This document shows, one piece after another, positions 24,450-32,324 of a stretch of 52,275 nt of DNA. The DNA comes from an uncultured Porphyromonadaceae bacterium (GTDB lineage Bacteria > Bacteroidota > Bacteroidia > Bacteroidales > Muribaculaceae). Where the stretch lies: NCBI GenBank assembly GCA_937901905.1, contig CALDIF010000013.1, positions 1 to 52,275 of the forward strand. Reading direction: 5' to 3'. How positions within the stretch are numbered: the first letter of the stretch is position 1; each line of letters starts with the position of its first letter. The notes beneath the pieces were generated by a model. It worked only from the letters and a program-made list of their open reading frames with translations. It searched no databases and was not told the DNA's origin. The position numbers were made by a program, and so were the translations under genes.

Positions 24450-27215
24450 ATGAAATACAAGCAATTCATAGCAAAAGCGAAAGATATTGTCGGCAATGAC
24501 CGCGTGTACACCGATGAGTTGCGTTGTCTCGCCTGGGGCACCGATGCCGGTTTTTATCGTCACTTGCCGCGTGTGGTCGTGCGCAGTAAGGACGAGCACG
24601 AGGTGAGCCGTCTGCTCATACTCGCGCGCGACCTTGGTTTGCCGGTCACTTTTCGTGCTGCCGGCACGAGCCTGTCGGGGCAGACGGTGACCGACTCCAT
24701 ATTGATTGTTGCCGGGAAAAACTGGGAAGGCTACCGCATCTCGTCCGATGCGTTGACAATTACCCTGCAACCGGGTCTCATCGGTGCACGCGTTGACGCG
24801 TTGCTGGCTCCTCTCGGTCGCACTTTCACCCCCGACCCCGCCAGCAAGAACAGTGCTATGGTGGGCGGTATAGTGATGAACAATGCCAGTGGCATGAGTT
24901 GCGGCACCCATGCCAATAGCGACAAAATGTTGGTGTCGTTACGCATAGTGCTTGCCGACGGCACGGTGCTTGACACCGGTGACAGCGAGAGTCGTAAGAG
25001 TTTTCGCCTGACTCACCCCCACATTATCAAGGGTATAATGGACTTGCGCGACCGCGTGTCGGCGAATAGTGCCCTTGTTGAGCGCATCAAGCGCAAGTAC
25101 TCGATCAAGAATGTCACGGGACTTAACTTGTTGCCGTTGGTGACCTACAACGACCCCTTTGATATTATCGCTCACCTGATGGTGGGTAGCGAGGGTACGT
25201 TAGCATTCGGGAGCGAGTTCACGATGCGCACGGGGCACCTGCACAGTCACCGTGCAAGCGCGATGTTGTATTTTGAAAAAATGCGCACCGCCTGCGAGGC
25301 TGTCGTCGCCATGAAGTCGGGACCGGTGCATTGTGCCGAGATGCTTGACCGCAAGTCGCTCGCCAGCGTGGGCGACACGACGGGCGAGAACCTCACGGCA
25401 GTGCTCATTCAGACCTTTGCCGACAGCGATGATGAATTGCAAGCCAATATCAATAGCATCAAGGAGTTGCTTAAACCTTACCCCACTGTCGTGCCGGCGC
25501 GCTTCACGAGCGATCCTGCCGAGTATGGCGAGTATTGGAAGATACGTAACGGCATCTTTCCCCAAGTGGGAGGCACGCGCGAGCCGGGTACAACGGTGAT
25601 TATCGAGGACGTGGCATTCCACATTGAGGATTTGCCCGATGCCACCGAGGATCTCGCGCAAATGCTCATTGATAACGGTTATGATGACTCCTGTATATAC
25701 GGTCATGCGCTTGAGGGTAATTACCACTTTATCATAGCCCAATCGTTCGAAACGCCCGAGCAAGTGGCTCGTTATCGTAACTTGATGGAGCGCATTGTCG
25801 CGCTTGTCGTTGACAAGTATGACGGGTCGCTCAAGGCGGAACACGGCACCGGTCGCAACATGGCACCCTTTGTGCGCCACGAGTGGGGCGACGAGGCCTA
25901 CGAGGTGATGAGAGAGATTAAGCGTCTGTTTGATCCCGATAACTTGCTCAATCCCGGTGTTATCTTCAACGATGACCCCGAGTGTTACATCAGCGACATC
26001 AAGCCAATGCCGCTTGCGAGTGATGCTGTGGACAAGTGTATCGAGTGTGGCTTCTGTGAAGTGAACTGTGTCAGCAGCGGTTTTTCACTCTCATCGCGTC
26101 AACGCATCATTGTCAGGCGCGAAATTGAGCGACTGCGGGTTACCGGACTCGACCCCGAACGTCTCAAACGTCTCGAGCGCCAATACCGTTACTTGGGCGA
26201 GCAAACGTGTGCTGCCGACGGACTGTGCAGCACCTCGTGCCCGATGGGTATCAATGTGGGCAATCTCACCCACGAGTTGCGCGCCACTGCGGCGGCACCG
26301 GGAACATTGACCCGGCGTGTGGGAGACTTCGCCGCACGTCATTTTGCCGGAATGCGCACCACGCTCAAGGGTGTGCTTTACCTTGCCGATTGGGCTCACA
26401 CGGTGCTCGGCGATCGTGTCACCGCTGCCGTGGGACGCGCGATGCACGGTGTGGGACTGCCACTGTGGACACCCGCGCTGCCCGGTCCGACCTCGCTCCA
26501 CAAGTCCGATGCGACTTTCCCCGACAAGATAGTGTACTTCGCCAGTTGCCTCAATCGCACGCTAGGACATTCCGGAGGTGTGAAGAAAGATCTCGTTGAT
26601 GCTGTGATCGAACTTATGACTCGTGCCGGAATTGAGGTTATCGTGCCTCAACACATTGACTCAATGTGCTGTGGTATGATATGGGAAAGCAAGGGCATGC
26701 CCGACATTGCCGACCGCAAGACCGCCGAGTTGGAAGAAGCACTGCTTGAGGCGAGTGACGACGGTCGCCTGCCGGTGGTGTGCGATCAAAGCCCCTGCCT
26801 GCATCGTATGCGACAGCACTTCACAAGGCTCAAACCTCTTGAACTGCTCGAATTCATCCATGACAACGTGCTTGATCGACTTGACATCAAGCCCGTTGAC
26901 GAACCTGTTGCCGTGCACCTCACATGTAGCACGCGCTTGATGGGTATCGCCGATAAGGTGCTGGCAGTCGCACGCCGTTGCAGCAATAATGTCGTTGTGC
27001 CCGAGGGCGTGGGTTGCTGTGCCTTCGCCGGTGACAAGGGATTCACACACCCCGAGTTGAACGAGTACGCGTTGCGTAACTTGCGCGACGAACTTGTCAA
27101 GCATGGTGTGAAACGCGGTTATAGCAACAGTCGCACGTGCGAAATCGGACTCACTACTCATGGCGGAGTCCCTTATCAAAACTTGATTTACCTTATTCTC
27201 GAAACATCTGAATAA
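24450..27215 (+). CDS. FAD/Fe-S D-lactate dehydrogenase-like oxidoreductase
   Basis: 921 residues. N-terminal FAD_binding_4 domain (VTFRAAGTSLSGQTV, PDPASKNSAMVGGIVMNNASGMSCGTHAN region), then the FAD-oxidase C domain (about 270-520, with KAEHGTGRNMAPFVRHEWG). A 4Fe-4S region follows: CIECGFCEVNC and CAADGLCSTSCP (about 531-600). Two CCG-type motifs (SMCCGMIWESKG, GVGCCAFAGDKG) complete a GlpC/HdrD-like C-terminus. This architecture occurs in quinone-linked D-lactate and D-2-hydroxyacid dehydrogenases. The ATG at 24450 is preferred over the upstream GTG at 24432. Its stop overlaps the next ATG as TAATG. Confidence 0.88.
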   Translation: MKYKQFIAKAKDIVGNDRVYTDELRCLAWGTDAGFYRHLPRVVVRSKDEHEVSRLLILARDLGLPVTFRAAGTSLSGQTVTDSILIVAGKNWEGYRISSDALTITLQPGLIGARVDALLAPLGRTFTPDPASKNSAMVGGIVMNNASGMSCGTHANSDKMLVSLRIVLADGTVLDTGDSESRKSFRLTHPHIIKGIMDLRDRVSANSALVERIKRKYSIKNVTGLNLLPLVTYNDPFDIIAHLMVGSEGTLAFGSEFTMRTGHLHSHRASAMLYFEKMRTACEAVVAMKSGPVHCAEMLDRKSLASVGDTTGENLTAVLIQTFADSDDELQANINSIKELLKPYPTVVPARFTSDPAEYGEYWKIRNGIFPQVGGTREPGTTVIIEDVAFHIEDLPDATEDLAQMLIDNGYDDSCIYGHALEGNYHFIIAQSFETPEQVARYRNLMERIVALVVDKYDGSLKAEHGTGRNMAPFVRHEWGDEAYEVMREIKRLFDPDNLLNPGVIFNDDPECYISDIKPMPLASDAVDKCIECGFCEVNCVSSGFSLSSRQRIIVRREIERLRVTGLDPERLKRLERQYRYLGEQTCAADGLCSTSCPMGINVGNLTHELRATAAAPGTLTRRVGDFAARHFAGMRTTLKGVLYLADWAHTVLGDRVTAAVGRAMHGVGLPLWTPALPGPTSLHKSDATFPDKIVYFASCLNRTLGHSGGVKKDLVDAVIELMTRAGIEVIVPQHIDSMCCGMIWESKGMPDIADRKTAELEEALLEASDDGRLPVVCDQSPCLHRMRQHFTRLKPLELLEFIHDNVLDRLDIKPVDEPVAVHLTCSTRLMGIADKVLAVARRCSNNVVVPEGVGCCAFAGDKGFTHPELNEYALRNLRDELVKHGVKRGYSNSRTCEIGLTTHGGVPYQNLIYLILETSE

Positions 27216-28435
27216 TGTCAAAACACTCTTCCAAGGCAACTTCACGCAGCAATGCGACAACTGCTGTGGCCCCTGCCGGTGCAACCAAGTCATCGAGATT
27301 GTTGTCGCTTGATGTGTTGCGTGGTATCACAGTGGCAGGTATGCTACTGGTCAACAATCCCGGTTCGTGGGGTAGTATTTACGCCCCGTTGGAGCATGCC
27401 GAGTGGATAGGCTTGACCCCGACAGACCTCGTGTTCCCGTTTTTCGTCTTCGTCATGGGCGTGTCAATGGCATTCTCGTTGAGAGCATTCGACTACAAGC
27501 CCTCGGGAGCAGTATTGTACAAGATTATCAAGCGTACGATAATTTTGTTCCTCATCGGTTGGGCTGTGGGATGGTTCAGTCACCTGATGTACGGTTTGCA
27601 CCGCGGCGACCCGTTTGCCGTTGCGGTCAATAACATTCCCACTATTCGCATACTCGGAGTGTTCCAACGTCTCGCCTTGTGCTACCTGTGCGGCTCGTTG
27701 ATAGCGATAAGCGTCAAGCACAAGTCTTTGCCGTGGCTCACAGCATTGATACTGACAGGTTATGCCCTGTTGTTGGGCTTTGGCAAGGGGTATGAGTTCT
27801 CGCTCGATAATATCATCGCCCGGGTTGACAATGCGGTGTTGGGCGAGAACCACATGTACCACGAGCGCGCTTTCGGTGAGAAAATTGCCTTTGACCCCGA
27901 GGGGTTGTTGAGCACAATCCCGTGTATAGCCCATGTGCTCATCGGTTTCATGACAGGTTTGATGCTGTTGCGCATCAAGGATAATAGCGAGCGCATGCAG
28001 CAGATGCTGCTGTGGGGGTTTGTGATGATGCTCGTCGCGTGGTTGCTCGGTTATGGTATACCGGTAGGCAAAAAGATGTGGAGCAGTACGTTTGTGCTCG
28101 CCACATGCGGCCTTGCAATGAGCGTGTCGGGCTTGCTCACTTGGGTAATCGATATCAAGGGCAAGAACCGTTGGTGCCGTCCGCTACAGGCATTCGGTAT
28201 GAACCCCCTCGCCATATACACGCTAGGTACAGTGTTGGCAATAGTGTTTAACACCGTGACCCTCTGCCATGACATCAATGGCAAGGCTGTGACAGTCCAT
28301 AGCGCGATATACGACGGTTACTGCGCTCTCATGGCAGATAAGGCAGCATCGGCATTGTTTGCAATTACCTTTGTGGCAATTAATTACATCGTTGCTCACA
28401 TCTTGATGAAGAAGAAAATATACATCAAAATTTAG
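27215..28435 (+). CDS. NagX/HGSNAT-like membrane protein (DUF5009 type)
   Basis: 406 residues with about 10-11 membrane segments. The N-terminus RLLSLDVLRGITVAGMLLVNNPGSW and LTPTDLVFPFFVFVMGVSM match the heparan-alpha-glucosaminide N-acetyltransferase catalytic-domain family (DUF1624/DUF5009, including NagX). Members handle amino sugars at the membrane: acetylation in HGSNAT, a GlcNAc-related role in NagX. The ATG shares one base with the preceding stop, so it is coupled to the dehydrogenase gene. Context suggests it works on GlcNAc or MurNAc released by NamZ; that is inference. Confidence 0.85.
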   Translation: MSKHSSKATSRSNATTAVAPAGATKSSRLLSLDVLRGITVAGMLLVNNPGSWGSIYAPLEHAEWIGLTPTDLVFPFFVFVMGVSMAFSLRAFDYKPSGAVLYKIIKRTIILFLIGWAVGWFSHLMYGLHRGDPFAVAVNNIPTIRILGVFQRLALCYLCGSLIAISVKHKSLPWLTALILTGYALLLGFGKGYEFSLDNIIARVDNAVLGENHMYHERAFGEKIAFDPEGLLSTIPCIAHVLIGFMTGLMLLRIKDNSERMQQMLLWGFVMMLVAWLLGYGIPVGKKMWSSTFVLATCGLAMSVSGLLTWVIDIKGKNRWCRPLQAFGMNPLAIYTLGTVLAIVFNTVTLCHDINGKAVTVHSAIYDGYCALMADKAASALFAITFVAINYIVAHILMKKKIYIKI

Positions 28436-28470
28436 TTTGGTGTCATTAAACTTGTTAATTGCCTATTGTC

Positions 28471-29241
28471 ATGGAAATTAATAACGGCATAGTAAAACTT
28501 GTGCGCACTCTCGAGGCAAAGAAGCATCGTGACGAGGAGGGTTTGTGGGTTGCCGAGGGCACAAAGTGTGTGCGAGACACTTGGGGCTCGTTCGCCTGTC
28601 GTTGGCTCATCTGCACGCGAGCGTGGTTTGACCGATGCGGTCGTGCCGAGTATATGCCTTACACGGTGTTTGCTCCCAAGTCGCAAATGGCGCGTATGAG
28701 TCAATTCACGACTGCGAGCGATGTTATTGCTGTTTACGAGAAGCCCGATGTGCAACTCGACAACGATGAGGTTAACCGCAGTATAAACATTGTGCTCGAC
28801 AATCTGCAAGACCCCGGTAATCTTGGGACTATCATCAGGCTTGCCGATTGGTATGGTATCAACAACGTCTTTGCATCGGCAGGAACAGTCGATGTGTTCA
28901 ACCACAAGGTCGTGCAAGCCACGATGGGGGCGATTGCGCGTGTCAAGGTGCATTATGCTGACCTTGAAGATTTGTTTGACGAGTACGGGCACTTGCCGGT
29001 GTACGGCACCTTTCTTGATGGTGATAATATCTATGCCTGTGCCGACGTGCATGCCGGCAAACCGTGTTTCGTGGTGTTCGGCAACGAGGGGCAGGGTATC
29101 GGTCGTCAAGTGGAGGCGCGTGTGACGCGTCGCCTGACCATTCCGGCAGCGCGACGAGTGGGGCAACGCAGTGAGAGCCTCAACGTGGGGCTTGCCGCCG
29201 CGATAACCATCAGCGAATTGATGCGTGACACCTTAGGTTGA
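28471..29241 (+). CDS. TrmH (SpoU) family RNA methyltransferase
   Basis: 256 residues. N-terminal RNA-binding part (GLWVAEGTKCVRDTW), then the SPOUT knot: motif 1 LDNLQDPGNLGTIIRLADWYG with catalytic Arg, motif 2 VVFGNEGQGIG, motif 3 IPAARRVGQRSESLNVGLAAAI. It methylates a ribose 2'-OH in tRNA or rRNA with SAM. The start is the ATG at 28471; an upstream TTG in frame is not needed. It follows the NagX-like gene by 35 bp and ends the plus-strand run before the radA-linked insertion. Confidence 0.9.
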   Translation: MEINNGIVKLVRTLEAKKHRDEEGLWVAEGTKCVRDTWGSFACRWLICTRAWFDRCGRAEYMPYTVFAPKSQMARMSQFTTASDVIAVYEKPDVQLDNDEVNRSINIVLDNLQDPGNLGTIIRLADWYGINNVFASAGTVDVFNHKVVQATMGAIARVKVHYADLEDLFDEYGHLPVYGTFLDGDNIYACADVHAGKPCFVVFGNEGQGIGRQVEARVTRRLTIPAARRVGQRSESLNVGLAAAITISELMRDTLG

Positions 29242-29272
29242 CCCGGCACGGAGCACGCCTTGGTATGAATAC

Positions 29273-29343
29273 AAAAAAAATTGGATGTCTCACGACAGCC
29301 AATTCTCAATTAACCTTAAATCTAATACCATGAAAAACTTTCA
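29273..29343 (-). ncRNA. Candidate small RNA downstream of the radA region
   Basis: On the minus strand, TACCTTTG (29354-29347) is followed by about 70 nt and then an 11-bp hairpin with one mismatch (arms 29279-29289 and 29294-29304, GTGA loop) and eight Ts (29280-29273). The 5' part reads TTTTTCATGGTATTAGATTT. A two-codon-plus frame exists but no convincing ORF. This is a short promoter-to-terminator RNA of the kind described for Bacteroidales (for example the Bacteroidales-1 motif), though I cannot confirm membership. It resembles the candidate at 16001-16087. Confidence 0.6.
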
Positions 29344-29346
29344 CTG

Positions 29347-29379
29347 CAAAGGTAGTAATTTTTGATGAATTCGTGTCAA
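29347..29379 (-). promoter_or_regulatory. Promoter of candidate small RNA
   Basis: TTG (29379-29377), 22-nt spacer, TACCTTTG (29354-29347). The spacer is slightly longer than the 19-21 nt used elsewhere in the window. Confidence 0.5.
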
Positions 29380-29426
29380 CAACGCAGTGTTTTTTTGCTT
29401 TTTTTGACGTAACAGACCGATTTTTA

Positions 29427-29472
29427 TGAGATTTTCAACTGTTGAACAGGTGGCGAAAGGCATCTTCGACGC
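29427..29472. repeat. Left 46-bp direct repeat (copy of radA 3' end)
   Basis: Identical over 46 bp to 30604-30649. Read on the minus strand it encodes the last radA codons (..DAFRHLFNS and the stop) plus 8 bp beyond. Outside the repeat the two flanks differ. This is the displaced copy and a candidate attachment site. Confidence 0.85.
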
Positions 29473-29498
29473 TCCCTGCGGTAGTTTGAAAGTTTAGT

Positions 29499-29520
29499 GA
29501 AAACAATTTCATTTGTTTTC
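29499..29520. promoter_or_regulatory. Possible operator before ATPase promoter
   Basis: Inverted repeat GAAAACAA-TTTCAT-TTGTTTTC, directly abutting the -33 box of the module promoter. An 8-bp dyad in this place could bind a regulator. Confidence 0.35.
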
Positions 29521-29552
29521 TTGATACGTTTTATAAAATATTTGTATTTTTG
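29520..29552 (+). promoter_or_regulatory. Promoter of ATPase/STAS module
   Basis: CTTG (29520-29523), 21-nt spacer, TATTTTTG (29545-29552). The ATG at 29574 follows after 21 bp, leaving a very short leader. Confidence 0.6.
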
Positions 29553-29573
29553 CGTCACAGTTACAATCGTTAT

Positions 29574-30224
29574 ATGGACATCGCCTTTTTGTTATCCGGA
29601 TATTTCAAAGGAACAAGCAACGTTTCAATAGATGTGTTCGATGCTCAAACATTGAATGCAGTCTATGCGAATGTTGTCAATGCCATGACCTCTCATTTTG
29701 AAATTGAGTTAAGCGTGCTGCAGGCATTAAGTTATTGTCTGTATGAGGTGATGGATAACGTTCATGTACATTCCGGCAAGCCTTTGGGCACCGCAATTAC
29801 ATACTTCGATAAAGATAGCGAAATCCTGCGAGTGCTTATTGCAGACGACGGGATGGGAATTAGGGCATCATTGGCTGAGAACGAAATATATAGTGATATT
29901 TCCGAAACCGATGCCCTTAGGATATGTTTGCAAGATTCTGTAACCGATGGTAAAGGCATGGGTTTTGGTCTGTATACTACCGCCAAACTTATCAGCATGA
30001 TCGGAAAAGAGTTTATCTTGCATTCCGGACATTACAAGTTGATGATTAAGGACGGTGAGACCACCTGTGTGGAAAATGGTTTTTGGCAAGGTACTCTCCT
30101 TTATATGGAGATAGGTACTGCCAAAGAAATAGATCCCGGCCAAGTTGTCGACCACAGGGTAGATGTGGCAGAGGAATATAACGAATTGTTTGTGGAAACT
30201 GAAGAATTGGAATCGCTATGGTAG
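29574..30224 (+). CDS. Histidine-kinase-like ATPase (HATPase_c) protein
   Basis: 216 residues. The Bergerat fold can be followed: N-box-like LSYCLYEVMDNVHVHS (about residues 55-70), G1 box IADDGMGI, and G2 box GKGMGFGLY. There is no histidine phosphoacceptor, HAMP, sensor or receiver domain, so it resembles stand-alone serine-kinase or anti-sigma type ATPases rather than a full sensor kinase. The ATG at 29574 is used because the promoter -7 box lies at 29545-29552, after the longer frame's start. It overlaps the STAS-like gene by 7 bp. Its base composition is AT-richer than the flanks. Confidence 0.85.
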   Translation: MDIAFLLSGYFKGTSNVSIDVFDAQTLNAVYANVVNAMTSHFEIELSVLQALSYCLYEVMDNVHVHSGKPLGTAITYFDKDSEILRVLIADDGMGIRASLAENEIYSDISETDALRICLQDSVTDGKGMGFGLYTTAKLISMIGKEFILHSGHYKLMIKDGETTCVENGFWQGTLLYMEIGTAKEIDPGQVVDHRVDVAEEYNELFVETEELESLW

Positions 30225-30511
30225 AGTTTAAGTTTATAGAATACGGAACGGATTTCGGCACCCGTGATATGGGCAAAAAACTCCGCGAGAAACTATTGCC
30301 ACTGATTAAGGAAGGTGACAAGGTCGTCCTCGATTTTACAGGAGTTAATGTCGTGTCTAATTCCTTTGCCGATGAATGTATCGCTAAACTGCTTTTTGAG
30401 ATGCCCTTGGAAGAACTCAAGCGTTGTACAACTTTTCGCGGGCTCAACCCCTTAGCCGAACGAAGCGTGTTGGTGGCGCTTCGGCGACGTTATAAATATC
30501 TTAAATCTTAA
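30218..30511 (+). CDS. STAS-like DUF4325 protein
   Basis: 97 residues with the STAS-like DUF4325 pattern: KLREKLLPLIKEGDKVVLDFTGVNVVSNSFADECIAKL, where the serine in the VSNSF turn sits where anti-anti-sigma factors carry the phosphorylated serine. The start overlaps the ATPase stop (ATGGTAG), giving a coupled ATPase/STAS pair as in partner-switching systems such as SpoIIAB/SpoIIAA. No sigma factor or phosphatase lies nearby, so the target is unknown. It converges on radA, whose stop lies 100 bp away. Confidence 0.85.
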   Translation: MVEFKFIEYGTDFGTRDMGKKLREKLLPLIKEGDKVVLDFTGVNVVSNSFADECIAKLLFEMPLEELKRCTTFRGLNPLAERSVLVALRRRYKYLKS

Positions 30512-30603
30512 AAAAAGAGGCGGTTTATTGCATTGATTGCATCGCCGTTGCTCATGACTTTCACTGCCTCACCGCTGACCATTCGGGTGAGTGGAGATTT
30601 CAG

Positions 30604-30649
30604 TGAGATTTTCAACTGTTGAACAGGTGGCGAAAGGCATCTTCGACGC
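30604..30649. repeat. Right 46-bp direct repeat within radA end
   Basis: The copy that belongs to intact radA (last codons and stop, plus 8 bp). Identical to 29427-29472 at all 46 positions. Confidence 0.85.
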
Positions 30650-31991
30650 GCCCGACTTCAACAATCTTGATATTTTGTCGTGACGTGTCCACCCCCTTGA
30701 GATTATTGCGAGGGACGAGTATGCTCTTAAACCCGAGTTTGGCGGCTTCGCCGATGCGCGCCTCCATGCGAGTCACTGCACGAATTTCGCCCGACAATCC
30801 CACCTCACCTGCCATACACACCGAGTTGTCAATCGCCATGTCGACATTGCTGGACAGGATAGCACTTATCACGGCGAGATCAAGAGCCGGGTCGGCAACG
30901 CGTATTCCGCCGGCAATATTGAGAAATACATCTTTTTGTGCCAACTTGAAGCCCACGCGTTTTTCGAGCACGGCGAGTAGCATGTTGAGTCGCCGTTGGT
31001 CGAAACCCGTCACCGAACGTTGAGCCGTGCCATAGGCTGCCGTGCTCACCAATGCCTGCACCTCAATCAAGAACGGACGTGTGCCGTCGATGGTGACCCC
31101 GATTGCAGTGCCACTCATGGCTTGGTCTCGTCCCGACAGAAGCATCTCGCCGGGGATTGTCACCTCGCGCAAGCCGTCTTGTTTCATCTCGTATATACCT
31201 ATCTCGCTCGTATTGCCGAAGCGGTTTTTGATTGAACGCAAGATGCGGTACAAGTGATGTTGGTCGCCCTCGAATTGTAGCACTGCATCTACGATGTGTT
31301 CCAGCACTTTGGGACCGGCTATGGTGCCCTCCTTGTTGATGTGACCTATTAGAATGACCGGTGTTGCTGTTTGCTTGGCGTAACGAAGAAATGCCGCCGC
31401 ACACTCGCGCACTTGGCTGACGCTGCCGGCTGCACTCTCAAGAGCATCGCTCGCGATTGTCTGTATTGAGTCGACGATAATCAAGCCCGGTGGGTCGGCA
31501 TTAATGGCAGTGAAAATTGCCTCAAGTGAGGTCTCACACAACAGGTAGCACTCGCAATCCAGGTCGCTACGGGCGATGCGGTCGGCGCGCATGCGCAGTT
31601 GTCCGGGGCTTTCCTCGCCGCTGATGTAGAGTACGCGCCTCGAACGTATGCGCAGCACGTTTTGTAAAACCAATGTGCTCTTGCCTATGCCGGGCTCGCC
31701 TCCAATCAAGATTATAGACCCCGGAACAAGACCACCCCCGAGCACGCGGTTAAGTTCGTTGCTCGGCAACTTGATGCGCGGTAACTCATCGCTCTTGATC
31801 TCACCCAACTTGACCGGTACTGACGTATGCCCGCCACCGCCGGTGATGCCCGGCAACGACTTGCCGGCACGTTCTCTAACCGGCTCTTCTACCATCGTGT
31901 TCCACTCTCCGCAATGAGGGCAACGACCCACCCACTTGGGTGACTCGCCGCCACAATTCTTGCAATAGTATGTAGTCTTGGTTTTAGCCAT
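30612..31991 (-). CDS. radA: DNA repair protein RadA
   Basis: 459 residues, typical length. N-terminal C4 zinc finger (YYCKNCGGESPKWVGRCPHC), RecA-like core with Walker A GGEPGIGKST, the RadA-specific KNRFG motif (SIKNRFGNTSEIGIYEM), and a C-terminal Lon-like domain. RadA drives branch migration in recombinational repair. ATG at 31991. It is the last gene of the long operon starting with the rhomboid genes. Its 3' end is the site of the 46-bp duplication, but the reading frame is complete with a normal C-terminus. Confidence 0.96.
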   Translation of the reverse strand: MAKTKTTYYCKNCGGESPKWVGRCPHCGEWNTMVEEPVRERAGKSLPGITGGGGHTSVPVKLGEIKSDELPRIKLPSNELNRVLGGGLVPGSIILIGGEPGIGKSTLVLQNVLRIRSRRVLYISGEESPGQLRMRADRIARSDLDCECYLLCETSLEAIFTAINADPPGLIIVDSIQTIASDALESAAGSVSQVRECAAAFLRYAKQTATPVILIGHINKEGTIAGPKVLEHIVDAVLQFEGDQHHLYRILRSIKNRFGNTSEIGIYEMKQDGLREVTIPGEMLLSGRDQAMSGTAIGVTIDGTRPFLIEVQALVSTAAYGTAQRSVTGFDQRRLNMLLAVLEKRVGFKLAQKDVFLNIAGGIRVADPALDLAVISAILSSNVDMAIDNSVCMAGEVGLSGEIRAVTRMEARIGEAAKLGFKSILVPRNNLKGVDTSRQNIKIVEVGRVEDAFRHLFNS

Positions 31992-32027
31992 GATATTTTG
32001 TGTCGGTTTCTTGCGGATATTTTTGTG

Positions 32028-32320
32028 TCAGAGGGCACGCATTAAATCCTCGTAACTATACCACTTGTTGTAGCCTGCGGCAGGCACTCGCTTACACGGC
32101 ATCGCCCCGTTAATCACGTCGAAGGTGAAGCCGGCAGCCTCGCTCACACTGCGAGCCTCGGCAAGCCGTGCCTCGCGGTTCGGACGACAGTCGACACGCC
32201 GATAGTCGCGTAAACCACATGCACGGTTGCACCGGCTGCAATCTCTTTGAGCATATACCCTCCGCAGCCCGAGATCTCGTCATCGGCATGTGGTGAGAGT
32301 ATCAATATCTTTTTAGCCAT
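32028..32320 (-). pseudogene. PIG-L (LmbE) deacetylase remnant, frameshifted and truncated
   Basis: From the ATG at 32320 the minus strand reads MAKKILILSPHADDEISGCG, the PIG-L/LmbE N-terminus with the zinc-binding HADDE motif, for about 40 codons. The frame then breaks near 32180-32205; a second frame continues the family sequence (RPNREARLAEARSVSEAAGF) to a stop at 32028-32030. The product would cover less than half of a normal N-acetylglucosamine-type deacetylase. It sits 4 bp after the thioredoxin-fold gene and 36 bp before radA, in operon position, so it is a resident gene that decayed. Confidence 0.75.
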
Positions 32321-32324
32321 AGTA

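Larger units (their letters stand above)
29427..30649. mobile_element. Candidate mini-element inserted at the radA 3' end
   Basis: A 1.13-kb segment (29473-30603) lies between perfect 46-bp direct repeats made from the radA 3' end, so radA itself stays intact. The segment carries its own promoter and two overlapping genes (ATPase and STAS-like protein) that are AT-richer than their neighbours. This is the pattern left by site-specific integration into a gene end. No integrase or transposase is encoded, so it is either mobilised in trans or the remnant of a larger element. Confidence 0.6.

Noticed and set aside
29427..30649. Insertion sequence or transposon explanation for the radA-linked segment
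   Set aside because: There are no terminal inverted repeats and no transposase, and 46 bp is far longer than typical target duplications.
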